Assembly (NCBI GenBank): GCA_003755025.1
Contig: RJVL01000007.1
Coordinates: forward strand, 124,001-188,000
Reading direction: 5' to 3'
DNA length: 64,000 nucleotides
Source: Diaphorobacter nitroreducens
GTDB lineage: Bacteria; Pseudomonadota; Gammaproteobacteria; Burkholderiales; Burkholderiaceae_C
Below are positions 56,890-64,000 of this stretch, piece after piece. Position 1 is the first letter of the stretch; each line of letters begins with the position of its first letter. The position numbers were made by a program, and so were the translations under genes. The notes beneath the pieces were generated by a model. The model saw nothing but the letters and a program-made list of their open reading frames with translations. It made no database searches and was not told the DNA's origin.

Positions 56890-59184
56890 TCAACCGCGGG
56901 ATTTGCGGCCCTTAGAAGGGTTCTTGCCACCTGCCGCTTTTTTGCCGACCAAGGCCTGCTTATGCGGGCGCCGCCGGCTCCCCTCCTCTCTGCTTTCCCG
57001 GGCCGTGGGCACCGAGGCGGATCTACCATCCAAGGCCGCTGCCGAGGAACCGCGTTTCGCGCCATCCCTGGACTTGGGGCCTTTGGTGGAGAAACCGTCG
57101 CCGGCTTCATGCACCAGCCGGAAGTCGATCTTGCGGCCATCGAGGTCGACGCGGCTGACCTGAACACGCACGCGTGCACCAATCGCATAGCGGATACCCG
57201 TGCGCTCCCCCCGCAGTTCTTGCCGCGCCTCATCGAACTTGAAGTACTCCCCACCCAGTTCCGTGATGTGTACCAGCCCTTCCACATAGAGGGCATCAAG
57301 CGTCACGAAGATGCCGAAGCTCGTCACCGCGCTGACGACACCGCTGTACTCCTCACCCAGATGCTCACGCATGTACTGGCACTTGAGCCATGCTTCCACG
57401 TCACGACTGGCCTCGTCCGCACGGCGTTCGTTCGCACTGCAGTGCAGTCCCGCGGCCTCCCACGCCTGCGTCTCCCGGACGCTGATAACGCCACCCGTCT
57501 TGGAAGGGCGTGCAGAGGATTCTCCGCCCTTGGAAGCCAGACGCTTGGCCAGCTTGAACTGAGCCTCCCCCGGCGTCGGCAGCGCGGGCAGCACATATTT
57601 GGTGCCGCTCAAGATGGACTTGATCACGCGATGCACCAGCAGATCCGGGTAGCGGCGAATAGGACTGGTGAAGTGTGTATAGGCTTCGAATGCCAAACCG
57701 AAGTGACCGCTGTTGACAGGCGTGTAGATCGCCTGCTGCATCGAACGCAGCAGCATGGTGTGGATCTGCTGCGCATCCACCCGGTCCTTGGTGGCCTCGG
57801 CAATCGCCTGGAATTCTGCCGGCCGCGGGTCGTCCCCGATCGACATGCCAACACCCATGGCTTTGAGATATGCACGCAGGATCTCTTGCTTCTCCGGCGT
57901 AGGCCCCTCATGAACGCGATACAGCCCCGCCCGGCCGGCATGACCGATGAAATCGGCGCTGCAGACGTTGGCAGCGAGCATCGCCTCCTCAATCAGGCGG
58001 TGCGCCTCGGTGCGTACACGCGGGACGATTTTCTCGATACGGCCATTGTCATCACAGACGATTTGCGTCTCGGTCGTCTCGAAGTCCACGGCGCCGCGCG
58101 CCTGCCGCGCGGCTAGCAATGCGCGGTAGACCTCGTAGAGGTTGAGCAGGTTGCCCACGCGCTCTTGATGCTTCAGCGCTTCCGGGCCGCGCGTATTGGC
58201 CAGCACCGCAGCCACCTCGGTATAGGTAAGCCGCGCGTGGCTGAGCATGACCGCAGGATAGAACTGATAGGCGTGAATTTCACCCTTGGCGGTAACCATC
58301 ATGTCGCACACCATGCACAGGCGCTCGACATGGGGGTTCAGCGAGCACAGCCCGTTGGAGAGTTTCTCCGGCAGCATGGGGATAACGCGCCGCGGGAAAT
58401 AAACGCTGGTCGCCCGGTCATAGGCGTCAATATCGATGGCGTTGCCTGTCTCCACATAGTGGCTCACGTCCGCGATGGCCACGAGCAGGCGCCACCCCTT
58501 GGCGCGCCCGATCTTGGCGGGTTCGCAATACACCGCGTCGTCGAAGTCGCGCGCGTCTTCACCATCGATGGTGACCAGGGGGACATCTGTCAGATCCACG
58601 CGTCGACGCTTGTCCTGAGCGCGCACCTTGTCCGGCAGCGCCTTCGCCTGGTCAAGGCACGCTTCGGAGAATTCATGCGGAACCCCGTATTTGCGCACGG
58701 CAATTTCCACCTCCATCCCAGGGTCATCTACCTCCCCCAGCACTTCGACCACCCGCCCCACGGGTTGTCCAAACAAAGCCGGCGGCTCGGTCAGTTCCAC
58801 CACCACGACCTGTCCCGTCGCAGCAGCCCCCGTAGCACCCTTGGGAATCAGCACGTCCTGGCCGTACCGTTTGTCCTCAGGGGCGACCAGCCAGACACCG
58901 CTCTCCTGAAGAAGGCGCCCGATGATGGGTTGGGGCGGGCGCTCCAGAATCTCGACCACGCGGCCTTCAGGCCGGCCGCGCCGGTCCTGGCGCGCGATGC
59001 GCACGCGCACCCGGTCCTTGTGCAATACCGCCCGCATCTCATTGGCAGGAAGGTAGATGTCAGGCTGGCCGTCATCGCGCAGGACGAAGCCATGCCCGTC
59101 GCGGTGTCCCTGGACGGTGCCTTCGATCTCGTCCAGTGAAACTTTGGCGACGGATGATTCAGAGTGATTTTTTTTGCTATACAA
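56890..59184 (-). CDS. rnr: Ribonuclease R
   Basis: A 764-aa 3'-5' exoribonuclease. Cold-shock domains ([20 protein letters not shown]), catalytic RNB domain ([60 protein letters not shown]), S1 domain ([20 protein letters not shown]) and a basic C-terminus. No ATG or GTG fits before the first domain. A TTG at 59184 with AGGAAA 8 bp upstream is the best start; the frame opens further into the tRNA-Leu gene on the opposite strand, which is excluded. Confidence 0.93.
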   Translation of the reverse strand: MYSKKNHSESSVAKVSLDEIEGTVQGHRDGHGFVLRDDGQPDIYLPANEMRAVLHKDRVRVRIARQDRRGRPEGRVVEILERPPQPIIGRLLQESGVWLVAPEDKRYGQDVLIPKGATGAAATGQVVVVELTEPPALFGQPVGRVVEVLGEVDDPGMEVEIAVRKYGVPHEFSEACLDQAKALPDKVRAQDKRRRVDLTDVPLVTIDGEDARDFDDAVYCEPAKIGRAKGWRLLVAIADVSHYVETGNAIDIDAYDRATSVYFPRRVIPMLPEKLSNGLCSLNPHVERLCMVCDMMVTAKGEIHAYQFYPAVMLSHARLTYTEVAAVLANTRGPEALKHQERVGNLLNLYEVYRALLAARQARGAVDFETTETQIVCDDNGRIEKIVPRVRTEAHRLIEEAMLAANVCSADFIGHAGRAGLYRVHEGPTPEKQEILRAYLKAMGVGMSIGDDPRPAEFQAIAEATKDRVDAQQIHTMLLRSMQQAIYTPVNSGHFGLAFEAYTHFTSPIRRYPDLLVHRVIKSILSGTKYVLPALPTPGEAQFKLAKRLASKGGESSARPSKTGGVISVRETQAWEAAGLHCSANERRADEASRDVEAWLKCQYMREHLGEEYSGVVSAVTSFGIFVTLDALYVEGLVHITELGGEYFKFDEARQELRGERTGIRYAIGARVRVQVSRVDLDGRKIDFRLVHEAGDGFSTKGPKSRDGAKRGSSAAALDGRSASVPTARESREEGSRRRPHKQALVGKKAAGGKNPSKGRKSRG

Positions 59185-59185
59185 T
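59178..59185 (+). promoter_or_regulatory. -10 region of the first tRNA-Leu
   Basis: TATACAAT 19 bp before the tRNA 5' end, after a T8 tract. It overlaps the presumed TTG start of rnr on the other strand. No good -35 match. Confidence 0.5.
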
Positions 59186-59203
59186 CTATGACTTTCCTGA
59201 AAT

Positions 59204-59288
<85 letters not shown>

Positions 59289-59321
59289 AGTTTAACGAGA
59301 ACCCGCCAGGGTTCTGACAGC

Positions 59322-59353
59322 AAAGGCCGCTTCATTTGAAGTGGCCTTTTTTG
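59322..59353 (+). terminator. Terminator after tRNA-Leu copy 1
   Basis: AAAGGCC-GCTTCA and TGAAG-TGGCC form a stem followed by TTTTTT, 34 bp after the tRNA. Confidence 0.85.
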
Positions 59354-59444
59354 TTACCCGCGTCTCAACAATGTGGCGTGTTGGAGCAGCGCGAGGGACA
59401 CATAAAATTTTTGGAAATGCCGTTCAAGCGAACAAAAAGGCTCC

Positions 59445-59450
59445 TATAAT
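59445..59450 (+). promoter_or_regulatory. -10 box of the second tRNA-Leu
   Basis: Perfect TATAAT 17 bp before the tRNA; TTCAAG 16 bp upstream may be a weak -35. The second copy is therefore transcribed independently. Confidence 0.6.
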
Positions 59451-59467
59451 CTGAGCTTCCCTGAAAT

Positions 59468-59552
<85 letters not shown>

Positions 59553-59562
59553 AAGACAAGCA

Positions 59563-59592
59563 AAAGCCGCTGATTTTTCAGCGGCTTTTTTG
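59563..59592 (+). terminator. Terminator after tRNA-Leu copy 2
   Basis: AAGCCGCTGA and TCAGCGGCTT form a perfect 10-bp stem with a T4 loop, followed by TTTT. Confidence 0.9.
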
Positions 59593-59668
59593 TTTGTAAA
59601 GCCCCTGCGGCCCGAGATTCACTGCTGGCGCAGCGAGCCCACACAATAAACATTACCGGAGGAGAATC

Positions 59669-60043
59669 ATGAAGCGACCCACTTTCGCCCTGCTGGGACT
59701 GATGCTCACACTGAGCGCCCCACATGCCCTGGCCCAAGATGCCGTGATCGGCCGGTATGGCCATCATGTGTATGTGATGGTGCCGACCGACAAGGCAGGC
59801 AACCGCGCCTATGTGCAGCGCGCCGCGGCCAATGCCTGCGAAGGCAAGAGCCTGTGCCATGCCTCCGTGTGGGCCGAGAGCCTGGACCGCCCCGAAGGCG
59901 CGCCGCCCCATCCACGCTACGAAGAGAACAAGCTGGCGGCATTTCAACGCAACCGCAACGCCGGCGTGGAAGCAAGCCACTCGATCAATTGCCGGCTGTT
60001 CGCGCGCGACATCAATGTGCCTTGTCTCGCGGGCACTGAGTAG
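59669..60043 (+). CDS. Exported protein of unknown function
   Basis: A 124-aa protein with a clean signal peptide (TFALLGLMLTLSAPHALAQ) and GGAGGAGAA upstream of the ATG. The mature part has five Cys-containing or His-rich stretches, with four Cys (ACEGKSLCH, NCRLFARDINVPC) that could form two disulphides. I do not recognise a family. Confidence 0.7.
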   Translation: MKRPTFALLGLMLTLSAPHALAQDAVIGRYGHHVYVMVPTDKAGNRAYVQRAAANACEGKSLCHASVWAESLDRPEGAPPHPRYEENKLAAFQRNRNAGVEASHSINCRLFARDINVPCLAGTE

Positions 60044-60100
60044 GCTCTCCCACCGATTCGCCCTACCGCCGGCGGACGCGCGGCCAGGGCCGTGAACGCC

Positions 60101-60883
60101 TCAGCCAGCCGAGTCGCGCGCCGCAGCGCTGGCATGGAGGCAGATGGCCGCGGCGGCCCCCACGTTGAGCGACTCCTCACCCCCAGGCTGCGCAATGCGG
60201 ATGTGGCGCCGCGCACGCTGCTGCAGGGCGGGCGAAACGCCCTGCCCTTCGTGGCCCATGATCCAGCCACACGGCCAGGGCAAGGCTGCGCGATGGAGGA
60301 AGTCGCCCTCGTGCGAGCTGGTTGCCAGCAACGGGACCTCTAGCCGGTCGATGTCTGCGGGCGCCAACCCCTCGACCAGCCGCAGGGCGAAATGGGCGCC
60401 CATGCCCGCGCGCAGCACCTTGCCACTCCAGAGCGCAGCGGTGCCTTTCAGCGCCGCCACTTGCGTGAACCCGAATGCCGATGCGCTGCGCAGGATGGAG
60501 CCCACGTTACCCGCATCCTGCAGGCGGTCGAGCACGACCGTCGGCATCCTGCCGTCCAACCCCTCCGCTTCAGGCAGCGGCAACACAAAACCCATGGGCG
60601 CCGGAGATTCCAGAGCGCTGATGTCACTCCAGAGTACATCAGCGATCACTACATTTTTCGTAGCTGCTCGCGCATATTCAGCGGGCGCTTGGGGCCAAAA
60701 TGACTCCGAAAACACCGCTACCGCTGGCTTTTGTCCACGCGCCAGCGCAGCGCTGCACAGATGATCTCCCTCCAGCCACACACGGCCCTGCTTGCGGTAT
60801 GCGGAACTGTCCTGCGACAGGCGGCGCAACTCCTTGAGCAGTGCGTTGTCGCGCGATTGGATGAAAGCAGGCGTGGCGTGCAT
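60101..60883 (-). CDS. TrmH/SpoU-type RNA methyltransferase
   Basis: A 260-aa SPOUT enzyme. N-terminal substrate-binding domain (SRDNALLKELRRLSQDSSAY), then knotted domain motifs VLDRLQDAGNVGSILRSASA, WIMGHEGQGVSP and ESLNVGAAAAICLH. Probably 2'-O-methylates rRNA or tRNA. Fourth interspersed repeat copy (60644-60704) is embedded in frame at about residues 60-80. It follows rnhB by 30 bp in the same direction. Confidence 0.9.
   Translation of the reverse strand: MHATPAFIQSRDNALLKELRRLSQDSSAYRKQGRVWLEGDHLCSAALARGQKPAVAVFSESFWPQAPAEYARAATKNVVIADVLWSDISALESPAPMGFVLPLPEAEGLDGRMPTVVLDRLQDAGNVGSILRSASAFGFTQVAALKGTAALWSGKVLRAGMGAHFALRLVEGLAPADIDRLEVPLLATSSHEGDFLHRAALPWPCGWIMGHEGQGVSPALQQRARRHIRIAQPGGEESLNVGAAAAICLHASAAARDSAG
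60644..60704. repeat. Interspersed repeat, copy C (inside RNA methyltransferase)
   Basis: Contains GATCACTAC, then TAGCTGCTCGCGCATATTCA and GGGGCCAAAATGAC. Shares its core with copies A, B and D and encodes AEYARAATKNVVI. Confidence 0.65.
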
Positions 60884-60913
60884 AGGAAACGCAAAGGGGG
60901 ATAGCGATCTGAC

Positions 60914-61543
60914 TCAGGCGGCGACGGGCGCCTGCAAGGCGCGCGCCACCGGCGCGAACGAGCGCCGGTGCTGGGGACAGGCCCCATGCACTTCCAGCGC
61001 GGCCAGGTGCTCTGCCGTACCGTAGCCCTTATGGCCGGCAAAGCCATACACCGGGTATTGCTGGTGCAATTGCGCGCACCAGCGGTCGCGCGTGACCTTG
61101 GCAAGGATCGAGGCGGCTGAGATCGACGCGACCAGCGCATCGCCCTTGACGATGGCCTCCGCCGGAACGTCCAGCGGTGGCAAGCGATTGCCATCCACCA
61201 ACACCCGCACCGGCTTCAGCCGCAGCCCCAGCACCGCACGGCGCATGGCCAGCATCGTGGCTTGCAGGATGTTGTGTTGATCGATCTCCTCCACCGATGC
61301 TTCCGCAATGCTGCAACACAGCGCCTTGGCGCGGATCTCGTCGTAAAGCTTCTCGCGCCGTGCGGCCGTAAGCACCTTGGAGTCGGCCAAGCCGGCGATG
61401 GGCTGCAGGTCGTCCAGGATCACCGCAGCCGCCACCACGGGGCCGGCCAACGGCCCACGCCCGGCCTCATCCACGCCGGCGACGAGGCCGGGCGGATGCC
61501 AGTCCAGGGCGGCCTGTTCAAGCAAGGAGGTTCTGAATCGCAT
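60914..61543 (-). CDS. rnhB: Ribonuclease HII
   Basis: A 209-aa enzyme removing ribonucleotides from [23 protein letters not shown] with the catalytic Asp/Glu, [28 protein letters not shown] [11 protein letters not shown] and [11 protein letters not shown]. It starts 26 bp inside the lpxB stop region, so it is coupled. Standard end of the lpx cluster. Confidence 0.95.
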   Translation of the reverse strand: MRFRTSLLEQAALDWHPPGLVAGVDEAGRGPLAGPVVAAAVILDDLQPIAGLADSKVLTAARREKLYDEIRAKALCCSIAEASVEEIDQHNILQATMLAMRRAVLGLRLKPVRVLVDGNRLPPLDVPAEAIVKGDALVASISAASILAKVTRDRWCAQLHQQYPVYGFAGHKGYGTAEHLAALEVHGACPQHRRSFAPVARALQAPVAA

Positions 61544-62675
61544 GGGCAGCCAGTCGCGGGGTATCGCGCTGCAGATCGTCGTGCAATGCCGTGAAGCGCT
61601 GTTCCAGCCGTTGGATACGGGCCGGATCCTGCAACCGCGCGTCCAGCCAGTCCTGGACCGCGGTGGCCAGTGCGTCGGGCGTGGCGGCGTCCTGCAACAG
61701 CTCGGGCACCACGAACTCCCTGCACAGGATGTTGGGCAAGCCCACCCAGGGCTGCAACTGCTTGCGGCGCATGAGGCGCCAACTGATCGGATGCATGTGG
61801 TAGGAGATGACCATCGGCCGCTTGAACAGCGCGGCCTCCAGCGTGGCAGTGCCACTGGCAATCAGCGTCACGTCGCAGGCCGCGAGCACCAGGTGCGATT
61901 GGCCCGTGACGATGGTCAGCGCATCCAGCACCCCGCATTCGCGCGCGATCTGCTCGATACGAGCCCTCAGGGCCGGCACCGCGGGTACTATTATTTTTAT
62001 AGCTGGTCGCGCTTTTTTGATAAGCGCTGCAGCCTGAAAGAACGGCTTGGCAATGTAGGCCACCTCTGCCGAGCGACTGCCCGGCAGGATGGCCAGCACT
62101 TCATCGTGTACCGTCAGGCCCAGCTGTGCGCGCGCAGCCGCCTTGTCGGGCACCCGGGGGATGACACTGGCCAATGGGTGGCCGACATAGGTGGCGGCGA
62201 TGCCCTGGCGCGCGAGCAGTTCCGGTTCAAACGGAAAGATGCACAGGACATGGTCCGCGCTGGCACGAATCTTCTCGACCCGATCGGCGCGCCACGCCCA
62301 GATCGAAGGGCAGACGAAGTGCACCGTCTTTATGCCGGCGGCACGCAGGTCCGCCTCCAACCCCAGGTTGAAATCGGGCGCATCCACGCCGATGAAGACG
62401 TCGGGCTTGTCCGCCAGCAATCTGGCACGCAGCTGCCGGCGGATCCGCAGAATGCCCAGCAGGCGCCGCACCAGCTCGACGCTGTAGCCGTGCACGGCCA
62501 GCCGTTCGCTGGGCCACCAGGCCTGAAAGCCCCGCTCCTGCATGCGCGGCCCGCCGATGCCCATACTGGCCACGGCGGGCCACCGCGCACGCAGGCCGTC
62601 CAGCAGCAGGCCGGCCAGCAGGTCGCCAGAGGTTTCGCCAGCCACCATTGCGACGCGGGGAGACTCAGCCACCAT
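61518..62675 (-). CDS. lpxB: Lipid-A-disaccharide synthase
   Basis: A 385-aa glycosyltransferase joining UDP-2,3-diacylglucosamine and lipid [64 protein letters not shown] and [16 protein letters not shown] [20 protein letters not shown]. Interspersed repeat D (61984-62038) lies in frame at about residues 213-230. Confidence 0.96.
   Translation of the reverse strand: MVAESPRVAMVAGETSGDLLAGLLLDGLRARWPAVASMGIGGPRMQERGFQAWWPSERLAVHGYSVELVRRLLGILRIRRQLRARLLADKPDVFIGVDAPDFNLGLEADLRAAGIKTVHFVCPSIWAWRADRVEKIRASADHVLCIFPFEPELLARQGIAATYVGHPLASVIPRVPDKAAARAQLGLTVHDEVLAILPGSRSAEVAYIAKPFFQAAALIKKARPAIKIIVPAVPALRARIEQIARECGVLDALTIVTGQSHLVLAACDVTLIASGTATLEAALFKRPMVISYHMHPISWRLMRRKQLQPWVGLPNILCREFVVPELLQDAATPDALATAVQDWLDARLQDPARIQRLEQRFTALHDDLQRDTPRLAAHAIQNLLA
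61984..62038. repeat. Interspersed repeat, copy D (inside lpxB)
   Basis: Contains GTACTATTATTTTTATAGCT and GGTCGCGCTTTTTTGATAAG. Encodes [13 protein letters not shown], close to the [10 protein letters not shown] of truB. Confidence 0.7.
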
Positions 62676-62690
62676 GGCGCCAGCGGCGTC

Positions 62691-63482
62691 TCAGCGCGCG
62701 ATACCGCGCTGAGACGCGATCACGAAATCACGCAGCAGGGCGATATCGCCTTCCGCCTCGGGATGCGAATGCGGCACGTCGGCCATGGCCGACAGCGCGG
62801 CCTCCAGCGTGAGGCCCTGGCGGTACAGCAGGCGGTAGGCCTGCTTGATGCCCGCCATGCGCTGCGCGGAAAAACCCCGTCGGCGCAGCCCTTCCAGGTT
62901 CAGCCCGCGCACGGCCAGCGGATTGCCGTCCACCATCATGAAGGGCGGAACATCTTGCGAGATGCGGCTGGCAAAGCCCGCCATGACGTGGGCGCCGATG
63001 CGTGAAAACTGGTGCACGCCGGTCAAGCCGCCGATGATGGCCTGGTCACCCACCTGCACATGTCCGGCCAGCGTGGCGTTGTTGGCCAGGATAGTCTGGT
63101 TGCCCACCACGCAGTCGTGCGCGATGTGCACATAGGCCATGATCCAGTTGTCGTCCCCGATGGTGGTGACGCCCCGGTCCTGCACGGTGCCGACGTTGAA
63201 GGTGCAGAACTCGCGGATCGTGTTGCGGTGGCCGATCTCCAAACGCGTGGGCTCGCCCGCGTATTTTTTGTCCTGCGGAGCTGCTCCCAGCGAACTGAAC
63301 TGGAAGATGCGGTTGTCTTCACCAATGCGCGTATGGCCCTCGATCACGCAGTGCGCGCCAATCGACGTGCGCGCGCCGATTTGCACGTGGGGGCCGATAA
63401 CCGCATACGGCCCCACCGTAACAGTAGGGTCCAACTGCGCGGCCGCATCAACGAGGGCCGTGGAATGGATGTTGGGCGCCAA
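62691..63482 (-). CDS. lpxA: Acyl-ACP--UDP-N-acetylglucosamine O-acyltransferase
   Basis: A 263-aa left-handed beta-helix protein, first step of lipid A synthesis. Hexapeptide repeats [40 protein letters not shown] (catalytic His) and [23 protein letters not shown] at 63482 with GAGGA upstream gives the normal length of about 262; the frame opens to 63542 inside fabZ. Confidence 0.94.
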   Translation of the reverse strand: MAPNIHSTALVDAAAQLDPTVTVGPYAVIGPHVQIGARTSIGAHCVIEGHTRIGEDNRIFQFSSLGAAPQDKKYAGEPTRLEIGHRNTIREFCTFNVGTVQDRGVTTIGDDNWIMAYVHIAHDCVVGNQTILANNATLAGHVQVGDQAIIGGLTGVHQFSRIGAHVMAGFASRISQDVPPFMMVDGNPLAVRGLNLEGLRRRGFSAQRMAGIKQAYRLLYRQGLTLEAALSAMADVPHSHPEAEGDIALLRDFVIASQRGIAR

Positions 63483-63499
63483 GCGAAATCCTCGGCCCG

Positions 63500-63940
63500 T
63501 CAGGCCACCGTGCGCATGGTGCACATGATCTCGGCCTCGCACGCGACGCTGTCGCCCACGCGCGCGACGCCCTTGAACTTGTAGATGCCGCCCTTGATGC
63601 GATCCAGTTCCACGTCAAGGATGAGCTGATCGCCTGGCTCCACGGGGCGCTTGAAGCGCGCACCATCGATACCGACGAAGTAAAAGACCTTGTCGTCGCC
63701 CGGCGCCTCACCCATCATGTCGAACGACAGCAAGCCCGCCGCCTGCGCGAGTGCTTCGAGAATCAACACCCCGGGCATCACCGGGCGTGCGGGGAAGTGC
63801 CCCGTGAAAAACGGCTCGTTAATGGTCACGTTCTTGATGGCCAGGATGCGCTTGCCGCGTTCGAGCTCATTCACCCGATCCACCAGCAGGAACGGATAGC
63901 GGTGGGGCAGGAGTTTGAGAATTTGGTGGATATCCATCAT
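63500..63940 (-). CDS. fabZ: 3-hydroxyacyl-ACP dehydratase FabZ
   Basis: A 146-aa hotdog-fold dehydratase of fatty acid elongation. [40 protein letters not shown] with the catalytic His and Glu, and [20 protein letters not shown]. Two adjacent ATG codons start the gene. Between lpxD and lpxA as in most Proteobacteria. Confidence 0.97.
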   Translation of the reverse strand: MMDIHQILKLLPHRYPFLLVDRVNELERGKRILAIKNVTINEPFFTGHFPARPVMPGVLILEALAQAAGLLSFDMMGEAPGDDKVFYFVGIDGARFKRPVEPGDQLILDVELDRIKGGIYKFKGVARVGDSVACEAEIMCTMRTVA

Positions 63941-63955
63941 TTTTCTGTGAGCGGC

Positions 63956-64000
63956 CTAGCCGTCTTTTCGTGTTTGTTCGAGAGCCTTGATGCGTTCACG
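63956..64000 (-). CDS. lpxD: C-terminal end of probable LpxD (start outside window)
   Basis: Fourteen codons and a TAG stop at 63956-63958 are visible: RERIKALEQTRKDG. The coiled-coil-like end and location directly upstream of fabZ point to lpxD, which occupies this place in Burkholderiales. Only gene order supports the name. Confidence 0.6.
   Translation of the reverse strand, partial: RERIKALEQTRKDG

Noticed and set aside
61377..63005. 542-codon plus-strand frame opposite rnhB-lpxB-lpxA
   Set aside because: Covers three well-defined genes on the other strand; no domain pattern.

Overview
The window reads as a high-GC betaproteobacterial chromosome, most likely Burkholderiales/Comamonadaceae (Acidovorax, Alicycliphilus, Diaphorobacter or Comamonas-like). 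The evidence is gene order (rimP-nusA-infB-rbfA-truB-typA; lpxD-fabZ-lpxA-lpxB-rnhB; guaB-guaA; rnfH-ratA divergent from smpB) and a short interspersed repeat I associate with that family. Family level is an inference; no species is claimed.

Positions 1 to about 36,060 look like one end of an integrative and conjugative element (ICE) of the Tn4371 type, inserted at the 3' end of guaA. From the chromosomal junction inward it carries a tyrosine integrase (34498-35754), a toxin-antitoxin-like pair, an AlpA-type regulator, radC, an abortive-infection (Abi_C) gene, DUF932, a long ParB-like protein, DUF736, an XRE regulator, DUF2958, DUF2285, an AlpA-like HTH protein, RepA, iterons, ParA, an RHH-like protein, DUF2840, TraF and the RlxS-type relaxase. 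No mating-pair (trb) genes or second attachment site are seen, so the rest of the element presumably lies left of position 1.

Positions 1-17018 are cargo: a divergent PHA synthase (cut by the window edge) and TetR regulator; an HlyD / double-ATPase / two-permease / NodT efflux system; a DUF2892 protein; a beta-CASP metallo-beta-lactamase; a LOG phosphoribohydrolase; an LpxR-type lipid A deacylase; a cytochrome c'-like protein; and acetate kinase plus phosphoketolase. Together they could give efflux, envelope remodelling and acetyl-phosphate/ATP production under low oxygen or stress.

The ICE backbone holds unusually rich non-coding structure between its genes: two long leader repeats upstream of radC and of a Cys-rich protein gene whose hairpins vary with compensation, two further hairpin-rich repeat families, three iterons, a run of four hairpins, a palindromic operator over a promoter, and integrase/excisionase-type site arrays beside guaA.

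Positions 36,065-64,000 are core chromosome: GMP synthesis (guaB, guaA), RatA/RnfH/SmpB, an ECF sigma/anti-sigma unit, a DMT exporter with an acyl-CoA hydrolase-like enzyme, the translation cluster typA to rimP, an rnr-SDR-cytochrome-thioredoxin operon, two identical tRNA-Leu(CAG) genes, and the lipid A cluster lpxD(partial)-fabZ-lpxA-lpxB-rnhB followed by an RNA methyltransferase. Four copies of a small repeat sit inside coding genes of this half without breaking their frames; I saw none in the ICE half.
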